A DNA stretch of 64,000 bases from Qipengyuania sp. ABI-127-1 (GTDB taxonomy: Bacteria > Pseudomonadota > Alphaproteobacteria > Sphingomonadales > Sphingomonadaceae). Position 1 is the first letter of the stretch. Each line of letters begins with the position of its first letter. This document shows, in pieces, positions 25,486 to 32,215 of this stretch. Location of the stretch: NCBI GenBank assembly GCA_022953095.1, contig JALJCR010000001.1, positions 248,001-312,000 of the forward strand. Direction: 5' to 3'. A model generated the notes under the pieces. That model ran no database searches. It was not told the origin of the DNA and worked only from the letters and a program-made list of their open reading frames with translations. The position numbers and the translations under genes are program-made.

Positions 25486-25986
25486 TCAGCCGAAGGCGGG
25501 CGCGTAGCGCACATCCCCGCTCGGTGCATCGCCATCGACCACAAGCCGCTGAAAGTATCTGGGGGGAGGCCCGGGATATCGCAGGGCTGGATCGTGTTCG
25601 AAACCGAAGCGCGAATAATATGCAGGATCGCCCAGCAGCACGATGCCCCGCGCGCCCCGCATGCGCATGTCCGCGATCGCGCGCTGCATCAGCCGCGAAC
25701 CGATCCCGCGGCGCTGCAGCGACGGCAATATCGCGATCGGGCCGAGACCGTACCAGTCGGGTGAGCCATCGGAAATCTGCACTGGCGAAACGGCAACATG
25801 ACCAACGATCCGCTCGCCATCCTCGGCTACCAAGGAGAGCGTCAGATCGCCGTCCAATCTGAGCCGCTCGATGATACGCACTTCGCTGCCGTCGCTATGC
25901 GGCGCATCTGCAAACGCCGCCTGTGCGACCACGCCGATTTCCGCATGGTCGCGCGGCTCTTCGGGGCGGATCGTGATTGCGCTCAC
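25486..25986 (-). CDS. GNAT family N-acetyltransferase
   Basis: 166 residues resembling the YhbS branch. MSAITIRPEEPRDHAEIGVV begins the fold, the acetyl-CoA loop is LQRRGIGSRLMQRAI, and YYSRFGFEHDPALRYPGPPP is typical of this subfamily. Substrate unknown. Its start overlaps the ribA stop by four bases (ATGA), so it is translated as the last gene of an xth/ribA/GNAT run. Confidence 0.85.
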   Translation of the reverse strand: MSAITIRPEEPRDHAEIGVVAQAAFADAPHSDGSEVRIIERLRLDGDLTLSLVAEDGERIVGHVAVSPVQISDGSPDWYGLGPIAILPSLQRRGIGSRLMQRAIADMRMRGARGIVLLGDPAYYSRFGFEHDPALRYPGPPPRYFQRLVVDGDAPSGDVRYAPAFG

Positions 25987-26951
25987 AGCAAATGCCCCGA
26001 CCTGTCGCGTTTGGTAGCGAGGTATCGGCTATTATGCGGATTATCGGGCAGTGCATGCGGGACCCGTTCGGCAATGCGCACGCCCTGTGCGGCGAGCGCA
26101 TCGACCTTGGCCGGATTGTTGGTCATCAACCGGATCGCCTTCACCCCGAGCAGGTCGAGCATTCGCGCCGCGGTGGGAAAATCGCGCGCCTCGTCGGGCA
26201 GGCCGAGACGGGTGTTGGCATCGACGGTGTCGAAACCCTGGTCCTGCAGGCGATAGGCGCGCAATTTGTTGACGAGGCCGATGCCGCGCCCTTCCTGCCG
26301 CATGTAGAGCAGCACGCCCCAGCCGCCCTTCTTCGCCTCGTGCGCCATCGCGTGGAGCGCGGCATCGAGCTGCGGGCCGCAATCGCATTTGAGGCTGCCG
26401 AGGATATCGCCGGTAAGGCATTCGGAATGCAGTCGCACCAGCGGCGCGCTCTCGGCTGTCTGTTCGCCGATAATGAGCGCGACGTGCTCGCGCGTATCGT
26501 CGGGGCTGCGGAAGGCGACGATACGCGCATCCTCTGCCGCTGCGACAGGCAACCTTGCGCGCGAGGCGATCTGCAGGCGCGTGGCATCGGCAAAGGCGGC
26601 GACGTCGGTCGCGCTGAGCGGGACGGCCTCAGCCGCTCCTTGCGGGTCGACGAGAAATGCGGGCAACACCCCGGCCATCCGCGCCAGTTCGAGCGCGGCG
26701 CGCGCCTGGTCCTCCCAGTCGAGAGGCAGCGCCTTGAACGGCCCTTTGAGCGGGTTGGCCATGTCCAGCGCGGGATCGGCCACGGCGAGGGCGGCGGACA
26801 GGTCGAAGGGGTCGGCGGCACGCATCAGTACCGGCTGGCGCGGCGCGGCGGCCTCGATCTGGTTGATAAGCTTGAGCGTGGCCGCTCGCGTGGCGGAAAT
26901 GAGCATCGCCTCGCCCGACACATCGCCGAAAGCCGTCTCGACCGGTTGCAA
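25983..26951 (-). CDS. ribA: GTP cyclohydrolase II
   Basis: 322 residues from a TTG start at 26951. The catalytic C-terminal domain has HSECLTGDILGSLKCDCGPQ (zinc cysteines), MRQEGRGIGLVNKLRAY and MTNNPAKVDALAAQG, all diagnostic of RibA. The first 120 residues are a family-typical extension with weak conservation. The enzyme opens the GTP ring, the first step of riboflavin synthesis. The reading frame upstream of the TTG continues with AVDALRHGWPLAIEGAPL, which looks homologous, yet no ATG, GTG or TTG precedes it near the xth stop. The true start is therefore uncertain. Confidence 0.9.
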   Translation of the reverse strand: MQPVETAFGDVSGEAMLISATRAATLKLINQIEAAAPRQPVLMRAADPFDLSAALAVADPALDMANPLKGPFKALPLDWEDQARAALELARMAGVLPAFLVDPQGAAEAVPLSATDVAAFADATRLQIASRARLPVAAAEDARIVAFRSPDDTREHVALIIGEQTAESAPLVRLHSECLTGDILGSLKCDCGPQLDAALHAMAHEAKKGGWGVLLYMRQEGRGIGLVNKLRAYRLQDQGFDTVDANTRLGLPDEARDFPTAARMLDLLGVKAIRLMTNNPAKVDALAAQGVRIAERVPHALPDNPHNSRYLATKRDRSGHLL

Positions 26952-27049
26952 TAGGGGTGCGCCTTCAATGGCGAGCGGCCACCCATGACGCAGCGCATCG
27001 ACTGCCTGCGCGGCGCGGCGGGAGGGGCTTGGAGGGGAGGCGAACTCGC

Positions 27050-27841
27050 TCAGAGCGTGAACTCCGTCACCAGCGGCACATGGTCGGATGGTTTTTCCCA
27101 GTCGCGTGCATATTCATGGACCGAATGGCGCTGCGCCTGTTTCGCAAGGTCCTCGCTCGCCCACATATGGTCGAGCCGGCGCCCGCGATCGTTGGCCTTC
27201 CAATCCTTCGCGCGATAGCTCCACCAGCTATAATAGCGCTCGGGTGCCTTGATGTGCTCGCGCCCGATATCGGCCCAGCCATGCGCATCCATGAAGCGCT
27301 GGAGGCTCTCGACCTCGATTGGCGTGTGGCTGACGACCTTGAGGAGCTGTTTGTGGCTCCACACGTCGCTTTCGAGCGGGGCGATGTTGAAATCGCCGAC
27401 GATCAGCGTCGGGCGATCGATCGCATCGGCCCAGCGGGTCATGCGCTCGAGGAAGTCGAGCTTCTGCCCAAATTTGGGATTGACCTCGCGATCGGGTTCG
27501 TCGCCGCCGGCGGGCACATAGACGTTCTCGACGATCATCCCTTGGTGATCGGTCAGCTCGACGCCGACATGGCGCGCCTCGCCATTGTCCTGCCAGTCAT
27601 GGCGGCTGAATTCCCTTATCGGTGTTTTCGCGATCGTCGCGACACCGTGATAGCCCTTCTGCCCGTGCACCGCGAAATGCTCGTAGCCGAGTTCGCGGAA
27701 CGCCTCGTAGGGGAACTGGTGCTCCTGGCACTTGATTTCCTGCAGGCACAGAACGTCGGGCGACTGCTCCTTTATGAAGCGTTCGACGATCGGCATGCGC
27801 AGGCGGACGGAATTGATATTCCAGGTAGCGATAGAAACCAT
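27050..27841 (-). CDS. xth: Exodeoxyribonuclease III
   Basis: 263 residues. MVSIATWNINSVRLRMPIVE opens the endonuclease/exonuclease/phosphatase fold, CLQEIKC carries the metal-binding Glu, VGDFNIAP the catalytic Asp/Asn, RLDHMW is the second motif and SDHVPLVTEF the final Asp-His. It processes abasic sites and 3' blocks in base-excision repair. It is the first gene of the leftward xth/ribA/GNAT run. The 290-bp gap upstream contains repeat copy B and the alkaline phosphatase promoter region. Confidence 0.95.
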   Translation of the reverse strand: MVSIATWNINSVRLRMPIVERFIKEQSPDVLCLQEIKCQEHQFPYEAFRELGYEHFAVHGQKGYHGVATIAKTPIREFSRHDWQDNGEARHVGVELTDHQGMIVENVYVPAGGDEPDREVNPKFGQKLDFLERMTRWADAIDRPTLIVGDFNIAPLESDVWSHKQLLKVVSHTPIEVESLQRFMDAHGWADIGREHIKAPERYYSWWSYRAKDWKANDRGRRLDHMWASEDLAKQAQRHSVHEYARDWEKPSDHVPLVTEFTL

Positions 27842-27916
27842 CAGGGCGGGTTAGGCGAGGGCCATCGTTGCTGCAAGCGTCGGAGATCGGTCATGCGGGA
27901 GTCGTTAGTTTCGTGC

Positions 27917-28049
27917 GCCTTCGCCATCCGCCGAAGGCTTGCGGCTGTTCCGTCCCGCTCCCCCGCCCGGCCACCCACGGCACGATACTGGTTGGGTGGC
28001 CGGGCGGGGGAGCGGGACGGAACAGCCACGGGAAGCGCGGATGCGCTTC
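27917..28049. repeat. Multi-hairpin intergenic repeat, copy B
   Basis: Three consecutive hairpins. The first is GCCTTCG / CGAAGGC (27917-27938). After the tag CTTGCG comes the long inverted repeat with perfect 33-base arms (27944-28026; GCTGTTCCGTCCCGCTCC at the left end, its complement at the right) and a 17-base loop starting ACGGCAC. The third is GAAGCG / CGCTTC (28032-28049). It lies between divergent xth and the alkaline phosphatase gene. Copy C carries the same three parts in reverse orientation. Confidence 0.93.
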
Positions 28050-28131
28050 ACGCACGCCACTGGAGACCGTCGCGCTTTCGTCATGCCAAGCGGTGATATA
28101 GAGCGCGCGTTCAAGATCACGGAGTTTTGAA

Positions 28132-29526
28132 ATGACCATTCGTCCGCTTTTCCTTGCCACCGCAGCTGCGCTCGTACTGGGAGGGTGCACGACCACCGCC
28201 GCGCAGGAGGCGCCGCAGTTTGCGGCTGAAGCTCCAGCCGAAAAGCGGGCCAAGAACGTCATCCTCTTCATCGGCGACGGGATGGGGGTTTCGACCGTCA
28301 CCGCCGCGCGCATCTATGCCGGCCAGAAGCTCGGCCAGACCGGCGAGGAATATGTTCTGCCGTTTGAGACCTTCGATAATGTGGCCTTGGTGAAGACCTA
28401 CAATATCAATGCACAGGTCCCCGACAGCGCGGGCACGGCCAGCGCGATGCATACAGGTGTGAAAACCGACATCGGCGTGCTCGGCTACGGCCCCGGCGTG
28501 ACGGAGGGCGATTGCGCTTCGGGAGCGGGGCATGCGGCGCCCATGCTCGGCGAAGAGGTCAAGGCGAGGGGGCTTGCGCTGGGTATCGTCAGCACCGCGC
28601 GGCTGACGCACGCTACGCCTGCATCGGTCTATGCGCGCAGCGTGACGCGCGACTGGGAGGCCGATTCCTGGGTCCCCGAAGACCAGCGCGGGCAGGGCTG
28701 TATCGATATCGCGCGGCAGCTGGTTGAGGCGCCTTTCGATGTCGCGCTGGGCGGCGGCACCGTCGCCTTCTACGGCAAGGACAAAGGCGGGCGCAGGCTG
28801 GACGATGCCGCCGACCTCCCGGGCGAATGGGCGGCTGCGACCGGCGGTACCTACGCGACCACGCTCCAGGATATGGCCGCGGCTCCGGACGACAAGCCCC
28901 TGCTCGGCCTCTTTTCCCTCAGCCATATGAGCTACATGGTCGATCGCGAGGTCGACAGCAGCGAACCCACGCTCACCTCGATGACCGCCACGGCGATCCA
29001 GCGCCTGTCGAGCGATCCGCAGGGCTACTACCTGATGGTTGAAAGCGGGCGGATCGATCACGGCCACCACGAGGGGCGCGCGGGCTATGCGCTGGAAGAA
29101 GCGGTCGAATTCGCGCGCGCGATCCAGTGGGCGATCGACAACACCGATCCCGAAGAGACTCTGATCCTCGTCACCGCCGACCACAGTCACGTTTTCACGA
29201 TCGCGGGCTATCCCAAACGCGGCAATCCGATCCTCGGCCTCGTGTCGAACCCTCGCGATGAAGGTCCCTCGCTGGCCGAGGACGGCAAGCCCTACACCAC
29301 GCTCGGCTATGCCAACGGAATGGGCGCTTTCGAGGGCGAACGACCGATGCCCGAAACCGGCGTGAACGCCCGCCAGCAGGCTGCGATCCCTACCAAATCC
29401 GAAACTCACGCTGGCGAGGATGTGGCGCTCTATGCCCAGGGACCCGGCGCCGAGAACGTGCGCGGGGTGATGGAACAGAACCTGATCTATAATGTGATCA
29501 GGAAGGCCTTCGGCTGGGAAGAGTAA
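28132..29526 (+). CDS. Alkaline phosphatase, lipoprotein
   Basis: 464 residues. The lipobox LVLGGC places the lipidated Cys at residue 19, so the enzyme is probably anchored in the outer membrane or periplasm. IGDGMG holds metal ligand Asp49, PDSAGTASAM holds nucleophile Ser99, ESGRIDHGHHEGR gives metal-binding Asp/His and TADHSHVFT the last ligands, so the PhoA-type active site is complete. It releases phosphate from phosphomonoesters. No Pho box is obvious in the 80 bp upstream. The gene stands alone, bracketed by inverted copies B and C of the multi-hairpin repeat. Confidence 0.93.
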   Translation: MTIRPLFLATAAALVLGGCTTTAAQEAPQFAAEAPAEKRAKNVILFIGDGMGVSTVTAARIYAGQKLGQTGEEYVLPFETFDNVALVKTYNINAQVPDSAGTASAMHTGVKTDIGVLGYGPGVTEGDCASGAGHAAPMLGEEVKARGLALGIVSTARLTHATPASVYARSVTRDWEADSWVPEDQRGQGCIDIARQLVEAPFDVALGGGTVAFYGKDKGGRRLDDAADLPGEWAAATGGTYATTLQDMAAAPDDKPLLGLFSLSHMSYMVDREVDSSEPTLTSMTATAIQRLSSDPQGYYLMVESGRIDHGHHEGRAGYALEEAVEFARAIQWAIDNTDPEETLILVTADHSHVFTIAGYPKRGNPILGLVSNPRDEGPSLAEDGKPYTTLGYANGMGAFEGERPMPETGVNARQQAAIPTKSETHAGEDVALYAQGPGAENVRGVMEQNLIYNVIRKAFGWEE

Positions 29527-29547
29527 GCGGAGTCCTTGCTGCGTGCA

Positions 29548-29680
29548 GGAAGCGCATCCGCGCTTCCCTTGCGGCACCTGCCCACTCCCCCACCCGGCCA
29601 CCCACGGCACGGTATTTTATGGGTGGCCGGGTGGGGGAGTGGGCAGGTGCGGCCGCAAGCCTTCGACGGAGGTCGAAGGC
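29548..29680. repeat. Multi-hairpin intergenic repeat, copy C (inverted relative to B)
   Basis: Read left to right: GGAAGCG / CGCTTCC hairpin (29548-29567), tag CTTGCGGC, the long inverted repeat (29568-29659; core CCCACTCCCCCACCC / GGGTGGGGGAGTGGG), then a hairpin GCCTTCGA / TCGAAGGC around CGGAGG (29659-29680). On the minus strand the order and loop (CCTCCG) match copies A and B. It starts 22 bp after the alkaline phosphatase stop and could act as its 3' end structure. The 384-bp gene-free stretch 29527-29910 holds this repeat, a terminator and a candidate small RNA with its promoter. Confidence 0.93.
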
Positions 29681-29694
29681 GCACCCGAACAATA

Positions 29695-29821
29695 ACACAA
29701 AAAACCCCCGTGCCGGGGGCATTGGCACGGGGGTTTCCTGTGAGCGTTCGTCACGCTTGGAACGAGATGAACCAGGTCGAGGGGGTCAACAGGGGGGAAA
29801 CCCGCCTCGTGTCGTCTCGTG
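29695..29821 (-). ncRNA. Candidate small RNA of about 127 nt
   Basis: A minus-strand promoter (-35 at 29851-29856, -10 at 29828-29833) places a start near 29821. The transcript would end at the strong terminator, giving roughly 127 nt with no convincing ORF or ribosome-binding site. The 5' half contains C-rich stretches (GGTTTCCCCCCTGTTGACCC) that could pair with ribosome-binding sites, loosely held between CGAGG and CCTCG. This is a structural inference; I do not recognise a named RNA family. A 5' leader or processed 3' fragment of a longer transcript is the alternative. Confidence 0.5.
29697..29736 (-). terminator. Strong intrinsic terminator
   Basis: A 13-bp stem AAACCCCCGTGCC / GGCACGGGGGTTT with a nine-base loop (29702-29736). 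The minus strand ends GGGGGTTTTTT, an ideal U-tract, so it mainly ends leftward transcription, most likely of the candidate small RNA. Rightward it has only TTT and may still help end the phosphatase transcript. Confidence 0.9.
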
Positions 29822-29827
29822 ATTTGG

Positions 29828-29856
29828 AGATTATGCCCGGGGCGATTGCTGTTCAA
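29828..29856 (-). promoter_or_regulatory. Sigma70-type promoter for the candidate small RNA
   Basis: On the minus strand TTGAAC (29856-29851) and TAATCT (29833-29828) are exactly 17 bases apart, close to the TTGACA/TATAAT consensus. It lies downstream of lolA and points away from it into the gene-free region. Confidence 0.55.
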
Positions 29857-29910
29857 TGAACGGTCCGAAGCGGGATATCCCGTAGGGCGCACCGCTCACC
29901 GCCAAGGCGT

Positions 29911-30573
29911 TCATCCCGGGCGACGGGACGATCGCCGCGGATCGCGAAAGGTAAAGGCGCTGTCGGCAACTGCCACGCCATAATGCTGGTTCGCCAGCCT
30001 TACAGTGGTCCGGTGATTCTGCGAATCGAGCGCCACCCAATGGGTCAGGCGCAGACCGCCAGGGGCCGAAGCGTCGCGGGCGAAAATCAGGGTTATGACC
30101 CCGAATTCGGGGCGCTTGGTATCGCGCACTTCCACGCTGACGACATCGGGGTGGTTGGTGGGGACCAGTTTGCCGTATCGCTTCACGTCGCGGCTGGGAT
30201 CGAGCAGCGCGCCCAATGGCGAATTCTTGATCGGCCAGCGCTGGACCTGATTGACCTCGTAGTCGACCATATACATCGACTTGCCGTTCGAGACGACGAG
30301 CATCGGCACGCCCTTCTCGTACTGGAAGCGGATCTTGCCGGGGCGTTTCAGCGTCATCACGCCGCGCACGGTCTGCCCGCTGCGGTCGGTCTGGACGAAG
30401 TCCGCCTTCATGGTGGAAATACCGCGCAGCGCGGCGACTGCCCGGTCGAGGTCGCCCTCGGCGGCGACCACCGGGGCGGGCGCGAGGATGGCGGAAACGG
30501 GAAGCGCCGCAGCCAGCGATAAAGCCAGCGCGGCGCGGATCGGTTTGTTCGATTTCGAAGACAAGGTGCTCAT
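29911..30573 (-). CDS. lolA: LolA-family outer-membrane lipoprotein carrier protein
   Basis: 220 residues from the ATG at 30573, which follows AGGAGC at good spacing; an upstream in-frame start at 30609 is less likely. The signal peptide spans about residues 12-38 (ALALSLAAALPVSAILAPAP). The mature part has ISTMKADFVQTDRSGQTVRG, LKRPGKIRFQYEKGVPMLVV and ALLDPSRDV, matching LolA. It carries lipoproteins through the periplasm to the outer membrane, consistent with the many lipoproteins encoded here. It lies 75 bp behind rpmG; a TGAACC direct repeat and an inverted repeat in that gap may be regulatory. Confidence 0.87.
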   Translation of the reverse strand: MSTLSSKSNKPIRAALALSLAAALPVSAILAPAPVVAAEGDLDRAVAALRGISTMKADFVQTDRSGQTVRGVMTLKRPGKIRFQYEKGVPMLVVSNGKSMYMVDYEVNQVQRWPIKNSPLGALLDPSRDVKRYGKLVPTNHPDVVSVEVRDTKRPEFGVITLIFARDASAPGGLRLTHWVALDSQNHRTTVRLANQHYGVAVADSAFTFRDPRRSSRRPG

Positions 30574-30598
30574 GCTCCTGCGATTAGGGTCGGAGCAT

Positions 30599-30636
30599 TG
30601 AACCATCACTGAACCCGGCTCGTTCCCGCGGTTCAG
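30599..30636. promoter_or_regulatory. TGAACC direct repeat and dyad upstream of lolA
   Basis: TGAACC occurs at 30599-30604 and 30610-30615, exactly 11 bp apart, which also forms GAAC-N7-GAAC. The second copy is one arm of CTGAACC / GGTTCAG (30609-30636). The spacing suits an OmpR-type response regulator or, less likely, LexA. The dyad could also be a hairpin at the rpmG 3' end, but no U-tract follows. Confidence 0.35.
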
Positions 30637-30648
30637 CTTGGCAGAGCA

Positions 30649-30816
30649 TTACTTGATCTTGGCTTCCTTGAACTCGACATGCTTGCGCACGACGGGATCG
30701 TACTTGCGGAAGGTGAACTTTTCCGTGTGGTTACGCGGATTCTTCTTGGTCACGTAATAGAAGCCCGTGTCTGCGGTCGAGACGAGCTTGATCTTGACGG
30801 TTGCGGGCTTCGCCAT
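30649..30816 (-). CDS. rpmG: 50S ribosomal protein L33
   Basis: 55 residues: [20 protein letters not shown], then [20 protein letters not shown] and [15 protein letters not shown]. This is the standard proteobacterial L33 sequence and length without the zinc-binding cysteines. An AGGAAC site precedes the ATG. It is part of the large ribosomal subunit near the E site. lolA follows on the same strand. Confidence 0.97.
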   Translation of the reverse strand: MAKPATVKIKLVSTADTGFYYVTKKNPRNHTEKFTFRKYDPVVRKHVEFKEAKIK

Positions 30817-30905
30817 GGCGTGTTCCTAAAGATCTTTCTGGATGGCCATTGAGGCCGAAAAAATAAGGGCGGCGTGTTCCTTGCGCTTGGTCAGACCGGT
30901 TCCGC

Positions 30906-30995
30906 CCCACTCCCCCTCCCGGCCACCCATCAGCATACCCTAGTGGGTGGCCGGGAGGGGGAGTGGGCTGGTGCCGAAATCGTTTCCCAGAAACG
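30906..30995. repeat. Multi-hairpin intergenic repeat, copy D (partial)
   Basis: A 23-base inverted repeat core (30906-30967; CCCACTCCCCCTCCC / GGGAGGGGGAGTGGG, GGCCACCC / GGGTGGCC) with a diverged loop, followed by CGTTTC / GAAACG (30981-30995). A CTTGCG tag occurs on the left at 30880-30885 but the first hairpin is not convincing. It lies about 90 bp upstream of rpmG. The 345-bp gene-free stretch 30817-31161 holds this repeat and the different element at 31074-31159. Confidence 0.82.
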
Positions 30996-31073
30996 AAAAG
31001 AACGGCTGCACCGCCGTCCGGCGCGCCCTTTGTGTGATTCACGGGGAAAAGTCAAGCGCCGCGGAGCAGGCAG

Positions 31074-31159
31074 GTGTCTCGACTTCGCTCGACACGAACG
31101 GGCCGGTTTTTCGTTTCCCGCTCGTATCGAGCGGAGGCCCATGCCGTAGTCGAGATACG
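31074..31159. repeat. Palindromic repeat of GTGTCTCGACTTCGCTCGACAC type
   Basis: GTGTCTCGACT at the left pairs with AGTCGAGATAC at the right end. Inside are TCTCGACTTCGCTCGACACG and CCGCTCG-TAT-CGAGCGG. The left sequence resembles a short dispersed repeat that I recall as common in sphingomonad genomes. It begins about 100 bp after copy D and ends just before the arfB stop. Only one copy is seen in this window. Confidence 0.5.
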
Positions 31160-31161
31160 TT

Positions 31162-31566
31162 CTACCAGTCCACCTTACCGCGCTTCGCCTTGACCTCGCC
31201 GCGCACCTTCTTGGCTTTCAACCGCTTGACCTTGCCGACGCGGTTGACGCGGCTCTTCTTGCGTTTTTTCGGCGGGGTCAGCGCTTCGCCCAGCAAGGCG
31301 ACCAATCGTTCGCGTGCGGCCTCGCGATTCTGGTCCTGCGTGCGGTATTCGTTCGCGGTCAGCACGATCTCGCCGCCCTTGGTCAGCTTGCTGCCCGCAA
31401 TTTCCTTCAGCCGCTCGAACGCTTCCGGCGGCATGCCGAGCTGGAACACATCGACGCGCAACTGGACTGCCGTGGCGACCTTGTTGACGTTTTGCCCGCC
31501 GGGGCCGGAAGAGGCGATGAACTTCTCCTCCGCGATTTCGAGAGCCTTGTCGGCTATTCTACCCAT
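31162..31566 (-). CDS. arfB: Ribosome rescue factor ArfB (YaeJ)
   Basis: 134 residues. FIASSGPGGQNVNKVATAVQ carries the catalytic GGQ (23-25) that hydrolyses peptidyl-tRNA on stalled ribosomes. The C-terminus is a long Lys/Arg tail (PPKKRKKSRVNRVGKVKR) that in ArfB enters the empty mRNA channel. The length is normal. The start at 31566 overlaps the end of the RluA-type gene by eight bases, placing it last in a pabBC/rluA/arfB operon. Confidence 0.92.
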   Translation of the reverse strand: MGRIADKALEIAEEKFIASSGPGGQNVNKVATAVQLRVDVFQLGMPPEAFERLKEIAGSKLTKGGEIVLTANEYRTQDQNREAARERLVALLGEALTPPKKRKKSRVNRVGKVKRLKAKKVRGEVKAKRGKVDW

Positions 31567-32215
31567 CACCGAAGCCGAGAGCGGTGAAATCCTGCGGCAT
31601 GGGGGCAGTGGCTTCGATGGGCGCCTTGCCTTCGCGCGGAACGGAAAGCGCGGCGGCGTGCAGCATGGTGCGCGCCGCGCCCTTCCCGTTCCCATAGACG
31701 GGATCGCCCAACAAGGGCATGCCCAGCCCTGCCTGGCAATGCACGCGGATCTGATGCGTACGGCCCGTCTCGGGGCGGAATTCGAGCAGTGCTTTGCCTC
31801 CGATTTCGGCAATCACGCGCCAGTGGGTGACCGAAGGTTTGCCCTTCTTGGCCGCGATCATCCGCCAGCCCTTCTCGGCGCTGCTGATTTTAGAGAGCGA
31901 GAGTTCGATCGTGCCCTCGGCCTGTTCAGGCACGCCAGCCAGCACGCCGAGATAGCGCTTTTCCACCAGCCGTTCCTCGAACGCCCTGGCGAAGCGCTTC
32001 AGCGCCTTGGGATTGCGCGCCAGCAACAGGCAGCCGCTGGTATCGGTGTCGATCCGGTGGACGGGCACGGGTGCGCGCTGGAAACCCAGCTTCAGCTCCT
32101 CGAAATGGTCTTCGAGCGCGGGGCCGCCGCGGCGCGGGCGTTCGATCGGCAGGCCTGCTGGCTTGTCGATCACCAGCGCTTCGCCGTCTTCGAACAGGAT
32201 CGGGATCTGGGTCAT
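31559..32215 (-). CDS. RluA-family pseudouridine synthase
   Basis: 218 residues, the catalytic domain only without an S4 domain. VHRIDTDTSGCLLLARNP contains catalytic Asp56, and RPETGRTHQIRVHC and LLGDPVYG are the other conserved motifs. It should convert specific uridines in rRNA or tRNA to pseudouridine; the target cannot be assigned. Its start overlaps the pabBC stop by four bases and its end overlaps arfB by eight. Confidence 0.9.
   Translation of the reverse strand: MTQIPILFEDGEALVIDKPAGLPIERPRRGGPALEDHFEELKLGFQRAPVPVHRIDTDTSGCLLLARNPKALKRFARAFEERLVEKRYLGVLAGVPEQAEGTIELSLSKISSAEKGWRMIAAKKGKPSVTHWRVIAEIGGKALLEFRPETGRTHQIRVHCQAGLGMPLLGDPVYGNGKGAARTMLHAAALSVPREGKAPIEATAPMPQDFTALGFGDG

Noticed and set aside
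29536-29859. Plus-strand ORF of 107 codons over repeat copy C and the terminator
   Set aside because: It translates the hairpins and terminator into Pro/Arg-rich sequence; the region is explained by repeat, terminator and candidate small RNA.
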